Shown: positions 45,001 to 47,827 of the stretch, piece after piece | Layout of the letters: each line of letters opens with the position of its first letter | Position numbering within the stretch: position 1 is the stretch's first letter | Source: Owenia fusiformis | Lineage: Eukaryota > Annelida > Polychaeta > Sabellida > Oweniidae | Length of the DNA stretch: 64,000 bases | Assembly (NCBI GenBank): GCA_903813345.2 | Contig: CAIIXF020000002.1 | Location: 7,833,555 to 7,897,554, forward strand | Reading direction: 5' to 3' | The notes under the pieces: generated by a model | Databases searched by the model: none | Seen by the model: the letters and a program-made list of their open reading frames with translations, nothing else | Told to the model about the DNA's origin: nothing | Made by a program: the position numbers and the translations under genes

Positions 45001-46492
45001 ATGTTGCATTATATTGTAATAGAATATCAAGCATTCCTCAAGTTGCAGACCCCTCAGGTAATAATGCTTAGTTAAATGGTGAATATTATGGCTATATGCC
45101 CGATGATATTCCAATATGCAATACCACAGCCTTGTAATGTTGCATTATATTGTAATAGAATATCAAGCATTCCTCAAGTTGCAGACCCCTCAGGTAATAA
45201 TGCTTAGTTAAAAGGTGAATATTATGGCTATATGGCATATGATATTCCAATATGCAATACCACAGCCTTGTAATGTTGCATTATATTGTAATAGAATATC
45301 CTCAAGTTGCAGACCCCTCAGGTAATAATGCTTAGTTAAAAGTTGAATATTATGGCTATATGCACTATGATATTCCAATATGCAATACCACAGCCTTGTA
45401 ATGTTGCATTATGTTGTAATAGAATATCAAGCATTCCTCAAGTTGCAGACCCCTCAGGTAATAATGCTTAGTTAAAAGGTGAATATTATGGCTATATGCC
45501 TTATGATATTCCAATATGCAATACCACAGCCTTGTTATGTTACATTATATTGCAAAAGAATATCAAGCATTCCTCAAGTTGCAGACCCCTCGGGTAATAA
45601 TGCTTAGTTAAAAGGTGAATATTATGGCTATATGCCCTATGATATTCCAATATTCAATACCAATGTTGCATTATATTGTAATAGAATATCAAGATAACAT
45701 CTTTAAATGTATGCTAATCACAGAAATATCACTGAATATATACAACTTTTAAAATTTTGTCAATGTGAATGAATTTTTAGTGTTTATTTTTAATTTCCAA
45801 AAGACCATGGATTTTTCACCCTTTTTTACCAATCTAGTTTATTATTGTGTTTTCAGCAAGGACTACAACAACGTCCTGTCCAATCATCTGCCTTCCCTGG
45901 TGGAAACTACCTCCGTGGTCCTCAGACTCAGGGTTTAGCCATTCAACCCCACCCATTATATAATACCCGATGATACCACCCATCTAATAAATTATAATGT
46001 TTTCAGCAAGTACTACAATAACGTCCTGTCCAATCATCTGCCTTCCCTGGTGGAAACTACCTCCCTGGTCCACAGACTCAGGGTGTAGCCATTCAAACCC
46101 ACCCATCATATAATACCCTATGATACCACCTATCTAATAAACTAGTATGTTTTCAGCAAGGACTACAACAACGTCCTGTCCAATCATCTGCCTTCCCTGG
46201 TGGAAACTACCTCCGTGGTCCTCAGACTCAGGGTGTAGCCATTCAGCCGCGCCCATCATATGCCACCACTACAATACCAAACCCGAACCTCATTGGAAAC
46301 CCACCTGTGAGAATTGGACAACCTGCAGTGTATAATCCAAGCACCCAGAATATCCTTCGTGTCAGCCAACCAGGTTTGCCATCACGGCTTCCTGGGGTAG
46401 GGACTATTCCAGGATTAGGTGTGGGACCAATGAACGTGATACGTGTCAATGCAAGTAATGGAACTGTGCAAGTAAATGGTGCAAGCAAATAG
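1..46492 (+). CDS. ATRX: ATRX-type SNF2 chromatin remodeller, C-terminal half (18 exons, partial at 5' end)
   Basis: ATP-dependent nuclear chromatin remodeller of the SNF2 superfamily. In vertebrates ATRX works with DAXX to deposit histone H3.3 at repeats and telomeres. Coding exons: 1-46, 3088-3228, 3675-3849, 4184-4321, 4528-4703, 5577-5734, 6017-6104, 28490-28647, 30108-30208, 30411-30567, 41175-41274, 41685-41800, 42090-42267, 43243-43422, 43694-43871, 44244-44326, 44717-44785, 46157-46492. All have GT/AG borders and matching phases, giving 858 residues plus stop. Helicase motifs in order: I MGLGKT, Ia [62 protein letters not shown] and [19 protein letters not shown] fit ATRX better than its paralogue RAD54L2/ARIP4. 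The ADD domain and motif-I upstream region lie outside the window. An acidic Ser/Glu spacer (exon 8) separates the two ATPase lobes as in human ATRX. The tail after the EEEL...AAWEEYE region is Gln/Pro/Gly-rich and not recognisably vertebrate-like. Six exons are bordered by tandem decoy arrays (see separate entries). Confidence 0.93.
248..1208. repeat. Hairpin-capped interspersed element with (GTCC)n start
   Basis: Begins with a perfect 7-bp hairpin, GGCTCAC-ACA-GTGAGCC (248-264), followed by a GTCC microsatellite at about 280-317. It ends with a perfect 6-bp hairpin, AGGACC-GTG-GGTCCT (1194-1208). GCTCACACAG also occurs inverted near both ends (250-259 and 1183-1192). No coding capacity. Layout resembles non-autonomous rolling-circle elements, but no CTRR terminus is visible, so the class is left open. 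Confidence 0.6.
1894..2932. mobile_element. Tigger/pogo-like non-autonomous DNA transposon (TA target)
   Basis: Left end CAGTAGAACCTGTATATCTG and the inverted right end AGTAAAACCTGTCTAATC are pogo/Tigger-style termini. TA flanks both sides (1892-1893 and 2933-2934). Excising the element plus one TA restores the host 119-bp unit exactly, so the borders are firm. No transposase frame. Contains a poly-C run (about 2829-2843) and an internal tandem repeat. Confidence 0.82.
2221..2452. repeat. Internal 60-76 bp tandem repeat in the Tigger-like element
   Basis: Three diverged units beginning at 2221, 2281 and 2357, with a partial fourth at 2432. They share GAAAGGTGTGA and TAATTGGTTTATC. Confidence 0.75.
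3088..3228 (+). CDS. ATRX: ATRX exon with motif Ia; last and only complete copy of a 119-bp array
   Basis: 47 codons in phase 0, starting SISLVHT and including [15 protein letters not shown], which matches the ATRX region after the P-loop. The acceptor is tatattccag and the donor gtaagt is at 3229. Five upstream copies of its first ~94 bp, with the same acceptor, lie at 1452-3087 but lack a donor. Confidence 0.92.
3293..3376 (+). repeat. Intronic dispersed repeat, copy 1
   Basis: Holds GGTGGTTGGTG, AACAAATGGCAGGTGGTG and ATTTTGCATATTCATGCCTTG. Related copies lie at about 3553, 5838, 29982 and 42395, all in ATRX introns and in the same orientation. Confidence 0.6.
3553..3655 (+). repeat. Intronic dispersed repeat, copy 2
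   Basis: TGTGGATGGTGGTTGGTG ... ACAAATGGGAGGTAGTGACA ... GCATATTAATGCCTTA, ending 20 bp before exon 3. Confidence 0.6.
3675..3849 (+). CDS. ATRX: ATRX exon, SNF2 N-lobe (GGVMVMGY)
   Basis: 58 codons plus one base between acceptor atattcag and donor gtatag. [27 protein letters not shown] and FEESLINP align with the human ATRX N-lobe between motifs Ia and II. The reading frame also stays open into both flanking introns. Confidence 0.92.
4184..4321 (+). CDS. ATRX: ATRX exon with motifs II and III ([12 protein letters not shown])
   Basis: Reads [15 protein letters not shown], then [25 protein letters not shown] is the Walker B/catalytic box. It enters in phase 1 and leaves with one base before gtgagt, completed to Tyr by the next exon. 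Confidence 0.95.
4528..4703 (+). CDS. ATRX: ATRX exon, SNF2 insertion region (YHCMVNF ... NGQC)
   Basis: Starts after cctgtag and encodes [28 protein letters not shown] and [17 protein letters not shown], co-linear with human ATRX. It ends on a whole codon before gtgagc. Confidence 0.94.
4774..5293. mobile_element. hAT-type MITE with 8-bp target duplication
   Basis: Terminal inverted repeat TAGGGATCCCACGAT at both ends, flanked by the direct 8-bp duplication ATAGGAAC (4766-4773 and 5294-5301), diagnostic of hAT transposition. 520 bp, no coding capacity, rich in ATCGAT-like motifs near the ends. Sits in the intron between ATRX exons 5 and 6. Confidence 0.88.
5577..5734 (+). CDS. ATRX: ATRX exon ([11 protein letters not shown])
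   Basis: 52 codons plus two bases. [18 protein letters not shown] matches the conserved ATRX stretch after CVQR. Acceptor gtttttag, donor gtaaaa. Confidence 0.92.
5838..5941 (+). repeat. Intronic dispersed repeat, copy 3
   Basis: GTGGACAGTGTTCAGAGGTT ... GGTGGTTGGTGTCTGTAACA ... GGCAGGTTGTGACATGTTAA. Lies upstream of exon 7. Confidence 0.55.
6017..6104 (+). CDS. ATRX: ATRX exon ([11 protein letters not shown])
   Basis: Encodes [21 protein letters not shown]..., the end of lobe 1. The donor gtaagt at 6105 opens a 22.4-kb intron. Confidence 0.92.
6130..6640 (+). repeat. Interspersed repeat copy, inverted relative to 54200-54680
   Basis: Shares long stretches with the reverse complement of 54200-54680, including TCAATAGACTAGATGCGAGT, GGGGAGATTCCCC-like sequence and CCACCTGGTGGTGAAACTGG. 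Ends undefined; no coding capacity. Confidence 0.65.
6641..8177. other. Intron sequence without recognised feature
   Basis: AT-rich intron of ATRX. Only a G-run (about 7148-7160) and poly-A/T tracts stand out. Confidence 0.5.
8178..8914 (-). CDS. Death-domain plus coiled-coil protein, 3' exon or gene fragment
   Basis: Read on the minus strand, the frame opens after an acceptor-like tttcattttcag ending at 8915 and runs to TGA at 8178-8180. The first ~75 residues resemble a Death domain: [19 protein letters not shown], then [24 protein letters not shown] and [20 protein letters not shown]. The next ~75 residues ([15 protein letters not shown] to SLEQKTASS) form a heptad-rich coiled coil. The end is Gly/Asn/Tyr-rich then basic. 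Death domains mediate homotypic assembly in apoptotic and innate immune signalling. No initiator or upstream exon was found, so this is either the last exon of an antisense gene nested in ATRX or a transposed remnant. The downstream ATG at 8741 is internal to the domain. Confidence 0.62.
8915..9244. other. Intron sequence without recognised feature
   Basis: AT-rich. Would lie immediately upstream of the death-domain exon on the minus strand; no further exon seen. Confidence 0.45.
9712..10000 (+). mobile_element. tRNA-derived SINE
   Basis: Starts with a tRNA-like head: A box TTAGCTTGGTGGTTAAGG at 9721 and B box GGTTCAAACCC at 9792-9802, the internal RNA polymerase III promoter. The intervening part cannot fold as a normal anticodon arm. 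A non-tRNA body of about 180 bp follows. The 3' limit is approximate. Confidence 0.75.
10139..11100 (+). mobile_element. Helitron-like non-autonomous element, copy 1
   Basis: 5' end TCCCATCGAACGAAGTTC preceded by A. 3' end has hairpin GCtACGC-tttg-GCGTtGC, then a short spacer and CTAG at 11097-11100 followed by T. These are the hallmarks of Helitrons: 5' TC, subterminal hairpin, 3' CTRR, insertion between A and T. The interior is a ~135-bp tandem repeat with AAAATGGCCGCCATTTT palindromes. No Rep/helicase gene. Confidence 0.75.
11442..12386. other. Intron sequence without recognised feature
   Basis: No exon or transposon end recognised. Short local palindromes occur around 11950-12000. Confidence 0.4.
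12387..13683. mobile_element. DNA element with ~70-bp terminal inverted repeats
   Basis: AGGTAACGCGGCGCAGTCAA at 12387 recurs inverted ending at 13683, and the match continues about 70 bp through GAGGCTGCAACG and AAAGACACAAAATGG. The interior has only short frames (12834-13100) with no family resemblance. Target duplication not seen. Confidence 0.7.
13684..15498. other. Intron sequence; one small inverted repeat
   Basis: Contains an inverted repeat at 14369-14490 (ATTATCCTATA...GGTTCA...GATAT) surrounding CCTCGGGACCTGCGGCCCTCGG-type palindromes, and a T-rich tract at 15440-15475. No gene recognised. Confidence 0.5.
15499..16198. mobile_element. Mariner-type palindromic MITE (TA target)
   Basis: Termini CGGCGTTCAATAAGTATTGC and the inverted CAGGGCGTTCAATAAGTATT lie next to TA on both sides (15497-15498, 16199-16200). 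Arms extend roughly 200 bp and include GGTTACTAAGGTAACC-like sequence. No transposase. Confidence 0.8.
16395..17822 (+). mobile_element. Helitron-like non-autonomous element, copy 2
   Basis: 5' TCCCACCGAACGAAGTTCG after A, a GTCC microsatellite at about 17011-17035, and ~145-bp internal tandem units (ATAACTCAAATACCAG... AAAATGGCGGCCATTTTTCG). 3' hairpin GCtACTC-cgtg-GAGTtGC then CTAG at 17819-17822. The segment at about 16450-16980 lacks the family repeats and may be an insertion. Confidence 0.68.
17832..17965. repeat. Short inverted-repeat element
   Basis: CAGCAGGAGATCCAA recurs inverted as TTGGATCTCCTGCTG about 130 bp later. Probably a small MITE. Confidence 0.5.
18246..21898 (-). pseudogene. 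Non-LTR retrotransposon (Jockey/CR1-type LINE) reverse transcriptase, 5'-truncated and broken
   Basis: Minus-strand reverse transcriptase. The segment before the polymerase is at 21482-21898. Palm motifs include [15 protein letters not shown] with [41 protein letters not shown] and the catalytic FADD (about 19068-19079), with a long C-terminal part at 18246-19019. Breaks: a TGA at 19095 between IYLSSP and LFFVLFADD, a frameshift near 19400, and a 1566-bp Helitron-like insertion at 19944-21509. The endonuclease domain is absent, as in typical 5'-truncated copies. Inactive remnant. Confidence 0.88.
19944..21509 (+). mobile_element. Helitron-like non-autonomous element, copy 3, nested in the LINE
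   Basis: 5' TCCCATCGAACGAAGTTCGG after A at 19943. GTCC microsatellite at 19983-20044. About nine tandem units with GGCGGCCATTTTGAAAAATG palindromes. 3' hairpin (ACG...CGT in a GCt...tGC frame), then CTGG at 21506-21509 followed by T. Removing it rejoins the LINE reading frame (...TFFHN / [10 protein letters not shown]...), which fixes both ends. Confidence 0.82.
21899..23656. other. Intron sequence without recognised feature
   Basis: AT-rich; no exon, repeat end or RNA gene recognised. Confidence 0.45.
23930..24020 (+). repeat. Inverted repeat copy flanking the second LINE
   Basis: GCAGTATGGCAAGTGATTTT through TATCTTTCACCATGAGTACT recurs inverted at 26590-26665. It may be part of the same older element. 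Confidence 0.6.
24029..25610 (-). pseudogene. Second non-LTR retrotransposon remnant (reverse transcriptase C-terminal half, zinc knuckle)
   Basis: The minus-strand frame at 24906-25586 starts in the palm ([20 protein letters not shown], then catalytic VADD) and continues through [12 protein letters not shown] second frame at 24148-24898 ends with a Cys/His motif, KKCKMCD...HYLLHC, typical of LINE C-termini. The frame changes around 24900 and at an N-run. An AATAAAC-type microsatellite at 24029-24055 is probably the LINE 3' tail. 5'-truncated and inactive. Confidence 0.82.
24723..24745. other. Assembly gap (23 N)
   Basis: Run of undetermined bases inside the second LINE. True length unknown. 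Confidence 0.99.
25945..26360. mobile_element. hAT-type MITE (CAGGGCTGTCAACT ends)
   Basis: CAGGGCTGTCAACT at 25945 pairs with AGTTGACAGGCCTG ending at 26360. Flanks share CATCCCC, fitting a 7-8 bp target duplication. Ends resemble Charlie-group hAT termini. Interior has GCGTGACA repeats and a G-run; no transposase. Confidence 0.7.
26580..26700 (-). repeat. Inverted repeat partner of 23930-24020
   Basis: Reverse complement shares GCAGTATGGCAAGTGATTTT and ATATCTTTCACC with the left copy. Confidence 0.6.
26788..27006. mobile_element. Short MITE with CACAGGGA ends
   Basis: CACAGGGAGATATGC and inverted CACAGGGATATATGC terminate a 219-bp segment rich in GAGTAC/AGTACT palindromes. Confidence 0.55.
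27070..27735. mobile_element. Inverted-repeat element with CTACGGC motifs
   Basis: CCCGGTCACATTT at the left and the inverted CCCAGTCACATTT at the right bound a relatively GC-rich segment with many TACGGC/GCCGTA motifs and short inverted matches. No frame. Confidence 0.5.
28042..28489. other. Intron end before ATRX exon 8
   Basis: T-rich sequence leading to the acceptor gattttatag; nothing else recognised. Confidence 0.5.
28490..28647 (+). CDS. ATRX: ATRX exon, acidic Ser/Glu-rich inter-lobe spacer
   Basis: In phase with exon 7 and encodes [20 protein letters not shown] followed by Ser/Glu/Asp-rich sequence, ending RKKRS. Low-complexity acidic spacer as found between the ATPase lobes of ATRX. 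Supported by acceptor, donor and phase rather than residue identity. Confidence 0.82.
28648..29235. other. Intron sequence without recognised feature
   Basis: Starts at the exon 8 donor gtaaaa; no repeat identified before 29236. Confidence 0.45.
29236..29915. mobile_element. Foldback element whose arms are 16-bp tandem repeats
   Basis: The left arm (29238-29338) is about six copies of CAACTCGTACCCAAGA. The right arm (about 29836-29915) is about five inverted copies (TCTTGGGTACGAGTTG). The terminal TCAACTCGTACCC is shared inverted at both outer ends. The ~500-bp interior is AT-rich and non-coding. Confidence 0.75.
29982..30078 (+). repeat. Intronic dispersed repeat, copy 4
   Basis: TTTTTGTGGATGGTGGTTGG ... 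CATCTGTAACAAATGGCAGG ... ATTTTGCATGTTATTGCCTT, ending 30 bp before exon 9. Confidence 0.6.
30108..30208 (+). CDS. ATRX: ATRX exon, basic linker
   Basis: Acceptor atttcag, donor gtaagt. Reads [18 protein letters not shown] and [13 protein letters not shown], in frame with both neighbours. Weakly conserved; assigned by phase continuity and borders. Confidence 0.8.
30411..30567 (+). CDS. ATRX: ATRX exon (PPPPWWEKF ... [16 protein letters not shown])
   Basis: Starts lobe 2. [18 protein letters not shown] and MGDKV match human ATRX (LEHSGKMVLLFEIL...GDKV). The first donor, gtgagt at 30568, is the one that keeps the frame. About 17 further copies of its last ~75 bp plus donor follow. Confidence 0.9.
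30568..31242 (+). repeat. 87-bp donor-side tandem array of ATRX exon 10, left part
   Basis: Units of ~75 bp exon 3' end plus gtgagtataa intron start recur at 87-bp spacing (ACAAGATGG at 30493, 30580, 30667, 30754, 30841, 30928, 31015, then 31102 and 31190). Every copy has the donor GATAAAGT|GTGAGT, and passing it gives GTG-TGA, a stop. Two variants alternate: GATGCTTATG...AAACTGGC and GATACTTAAG...AAGCTTGC. The last unit is split by the CACTA-like insertion. Confidence 0.93.
32100..36130. repeat. 152-bp satellite array inside the CACTA-like element
   Basis: Units carry CATACTCATGAGCCAAGTTT, AACCTTTCAATGTAAGGATG, ACTTTGAACATCATAAATAA and CGCCAAATTGAACT. Spacing is 152 bp in the regular part (for example 33961, 34113, 34265). 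A higher-order period of 328 bp occurs at 32202-32736, where two 207-bp stretches match exactly. All short frames here are by-products of the repeat. Confidence 0.9.
34930..35490. mobile_element. Insertion interrupting the satellite array
   Basis: About 560 bp of unrelated sequence separates two halves of a satellite unit. Ends show a short imperfect inverted repeat (ATAC...CGCGATAA on both sides). Contains CCAGTGACGTCAC; no convincing protein. Confidence 0.5.
36180..39110. repeat. ~525-550 bp repeats inside the CACTA-like element
   Basis: CCAAATTTTAACACAA-type anchors at about 36227, 36774, 37898, 38425 and 38949 head diverged units that also share TTAATTTGCAAATTATTTTT, TTGCTCTGACATGTCAATAC and AAAGAATTGTTGGCCA. 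One unit position (around 37100-37480) is replaced by other sequence. Confidence 0.75.
39560..40377 (+). repeat. 87-bp donor-side tandem array of ATRX exon 10, right part
   Basis: About nine to ten more copies of the same unit (ACAAGATGG at 39685, 39861, 39948, 40035, 40122, 40209, 40296, and AATAGATGG variants near 39598 and 39773). Same variant types as the left part, so the array predates the transposon. Ends at GTGTGAGTATGATACG. Confidence 0.92.
40378..40564. other. Intron sequence between donor-side and acceptor-side arrays
   Basis: 187 bp unique-looking sequence ending in the first decoy acceptor ttattatttcag. Confidence 0.5.
40565..41174 (+). repeat. 122-bp acceptor-side tandem array: five decoys before ATRX exon 11
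   Basis: Decoy exon starts after tttcag at 40565, 40687, 40809, 40931 and 41053, true exon at 41175; spacing is exactly 122 bp. Copies 1-2 and 3-4 form near-identical 244-bp dimers. Decoys read (V)-L-x-FSQSLL...LDLIESFL, then reach GAG-ATC-ATT-TAA, and lack a donor. Confidence 0.94.
41175..41274 (+). CDS. ATRX: ATRX exon with motif IV ([14 protein letters not shown]); last copy of a 122-bp array
   Basis: With the two bases from exon 10 it reads [23 protein letters not shown], matching ATRX motif IV, then a Lys-rich end. Donor gtaaga at 41275. Five upstream decoy copies at 122-bp spacing lack the Lys-rich end and the donor. Confidence 0.93.
41275..42089. other. Introns 11 and 12 around exon 41685-41800
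   Basis: Two short AT-rich introns (41275-41684 and 41801-42089) with nothing recognisable apart from splice sites. Confidence 0.5.
41685..41800 (+). CDS. ATRX: ATRX exon (YYRFDGST)
   Basis: Encodes [20 protein letters not shown] and RKKYQQEF, matching the lobe-2 YYRLDGST element of ATRX. Acceptor tttgtag, donor gtaaca. Confidence 0.94.
42090..42267 (+). CDS. ATRX: ATRX exon with motifs V and VI
   Basis: Contains [16 protein letters not shown] (motif V), [19 protein letters not shown] and VYRFGQ (motif VI, with the arginine fingers), ending YRFLAQ. This is a complete helicase C-terminal core, so the protein is expected to be catalytically active. Confidence 0.95.
42395..42530 (+). repeat. 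Intronic dispersed repeat, copy 5
   Basis: GTGACATGTTGTTCTAGTCT ... GGTGTTCGGTATCTGTAACA ... AGGTGGTGACACTTTGCATG, ending ~70 bp before the first decoy of the 129-bp array. Confidence 0.55.
42598..43242 (+). repeat. 129-bp acceptor-side tandem array: five decoys before ATRX exon 14
   Basis: Decoy starts (GGTACAATGG after an AG) at 42598, 42727, 42856, 42985 and 43114, true exon at 43243; spacing is exactly 129 bp. Decoys keep [20 protein letters not shown] then read [13 protein letters not shown] and end at the TAG that is itself the next acceptor (gcaatgtag). The true exon reads [13 protein letters not shown] instead. Confidence 0.94.
43243..43422 (+). CDS. ATRX: ATRX exon ([11 protein letters not shown]); last copy of a 129-bp array
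   Basis: 60 codons in phase 0: [20 protein letters not shown], then [18 protein letters not shown], matching ATRX after motif VI. Five upstream partial copies diverge from it after VID. Confidence 0.93.
43694..43871 (+). CDS. ATRX: ATRX exon ([10 protein letters not shown] ... AAWEEYE)
   Basis: Encodes [24 protein letters not shown] and [15 protein letters not shown], near-identical in layout to human ATRX (GYHEHDSLLDH...ERKAAWAEYEAEKKG). Ends GFG plus one base before gtgagt. Confidence 0.94.
44244..44326 (+). CDS. ATRX: ATRX exon, C-terminal tail 1
   Basis: Acceptor attgcag, donor gtaagt. Reads [20 protein letters not shown] and VVQEILKY. In phase; conservation in the tail is low. Confidence 0.82.
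44338..44530. repeat. 21-bp minisatellite just after the exon 16 donor
   Basis: About nine copies of ACTGTACAAAAAGACTCACGT. The first unit begins within the donor region (gtaagtacaaaaagactc). Every short frame here is a repeat artefact. Confidence 0.9.
44717..44785 (+). CDS. ATRX: ATRX exon, C-terminal tail 2; first copy of a 136-bp donor array
   Basis: 23 codons, [20 protein letters not shown] then TPQ, flanked by tttcag and gtaata. Gln-rich. Its last ~30 bp plus donor recur downstream. Confidence 0.82.
44786..45690 (+). repeat. 136-bp donor-side tandem array after ATRX exon 17
   Basis: Units begin CAAGCATTCCTCAAGTTGCA at 44756 (true exon), 44892, 45028, 45164, 45300 (8-bp deletion), 45428 and 45564, spaced 136 bp (128 after the deletion). 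Each has the donor CCTCAG|GTAATA (GGGTAATA in the last). The frame stops at TTAGTTAA shortly after the donor. Confidence 0.93.
45857..46156 (+). repeat. 150-bp acceptor-side tandem array: two decoys of the ATRX terminal exon
   Basis: Exon starts after gttttcag at 45857 and 46007, true one at 46157, spacing exactly 150 bp. Decoy 1 reads [20 protein letters not shown] and further, then TGA. Decoy 2 has CAA-TAA after four codons. Confidence 0.93.
46157..46492 (+). CDS. ATRX: ATRX terminal exon with stop
   Basis: 111 codons then TAG at 46490. Gln/Pro/Gly-rich tail ([20 protein letters not shown] ... [15 protein letters not shown]). It is the third copy of a 150-bp repeat and the only one that stays open beyond QPRPSY. 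Confidence 0.86.
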   Translation, partial: QGLQQRPVQSSAFPGGNYLRGPQTQGVAIQPRPSYATTTIPNPNLIGNPPVRIGQPAVYNPSTQNILRVSQPGLPSRLPGVGTIPGLGVGPMNVIRVNASNGTVQVNGASK

Positions 46493-47656
46493 TGTTGCAG
46501 CCAAGCTTTTCAGTGCTCTAAGTGGGATGAAACTATCTTGTTGAAAATATTCTGTATTGTGGCTGTTTGGCTCATCACACTTGCTTTCACTTAACTTAGC
46601 ACTGATTTAGTCCATAGGCTATGCTATGGCGCTCATTGTTCACACCAAAGAATATGTTCACTCCCCTGCAAAGTTTGACTCCCCGGACTATTCACATCTG
46701 AAGTTTTTTCCTCAATAACCAAGGTCATCTATTTATGAGTTTTATGATGTTTGTAACACATGGTCTGAAGGTTTGTGATGCTAAACTTTTGGAGGGGAGT
46801 GTAAAACTGATACATAAAGTAAAAAATACAAGTGTGCAGCAACCTGTACAGTAATGGTTAAAATGGACAGAGTTTTTGTGTAAGCAAATTATGAAATTAA
46901 ATATAAAACGAATACTTTTAAAAAAGTACCACAGATTTGAAAATGTTAACAGCACAGGAAGACTGTGCAAGCAAGCAATGAAACTCTATAAACCAAATAT
47001 GCAAGTAAATTGAGGTATAGCCTAGTTAATATTAACAGTTATGTAATTAATATTTTAAATCATTTATTTTGTACTACAGTGACACATCGTTTATTGTGTT
47101 GTTTTAGTGTAAGGTTTGCGTGATGTTTAAAATTAGATGGTTATGAAGTCATAATACATTTGGAGCTTGTGATAGTACGATTGATCTGATTGGCCAAGAG
47201 GCCAATGTGATAGATGGTCAATGATTGGTCAATTAGACACATGTGACATATGGACTATGTCTATATTTTCCAATTAGAGGTGATATACAGTATAGACAAT
47301 GACCTGATTGGTCAAATTACCCGATCGATAATTGCGAGGTTTCTATAGTTGAGAACTCAAAATGGCTCAAACGGCCAAAAAATTTAGAATTCTGAGAAAG
47401 ATTATGGTGAAGATTATGAAGCATGAATGAATCAAATATCCATAATTGAATATAATTTTTCAATAATTAGTGTCAAAAGTTCCGCGGTAGCTTAATAATG
47501 GTGCGTCAGATGGATTGGGCAACCTAAAATTATAGATATTGTTAATATTATATTATGTTATGTCTAATAGGCACTTTAAATGAATTCTTATTTATTATTG
47601 TACTTTTTATAACATTTTGTTTACTTTTTAGTACTACTGTAGTTTGCTAATATGTA
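46493..47656 (+). other. ATRX 3' untranslated region and start of intergenic DNA
   Basis: Begins after TAG. ATTAAA at 46896-46901 is a possible polyadenylation signal, and AATAAA occurs later at 48703. The transcript end cannot be fixed from sequence. Confidence 0.45.
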
Positions 47657-47827
47657 CAGGTTGTCCCAAAAATAGAAACCTCTGATTATGAAATAACTTT
47701 TTCAGTTATATTGAATATTCTTGAATAACTAAAACATTTCCGTAATTTATAACTCAGTTCAAGAACATTACATTGATATTGAAAAAATAGTCAAAATTCA
47801 GATTGATTGCATTTTTGGGCCATCCTG
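47657..47827. mobile_element. Mariner-type MITE (TA target)
   Basis: CAGGTTGTCCCAAAAA and inverted CAGGATGGCCCAAAAA bound 171 bp, with TA on both sides (47655-47656, 47828-47829). The termini resemble the CAGGGTGTCCC... ends of mariner elements. Confidence 0.8.

Noticed and set aside
1-46492. Assignment to RAD54L2/ARIP4 instead of ATRX
   Set aside because: Motif II/III context ([16 protein letters not shown]) and the EHDSLL...AAWEEYE C-terminal region fit ATRX; ARIP4 differs at these positions.
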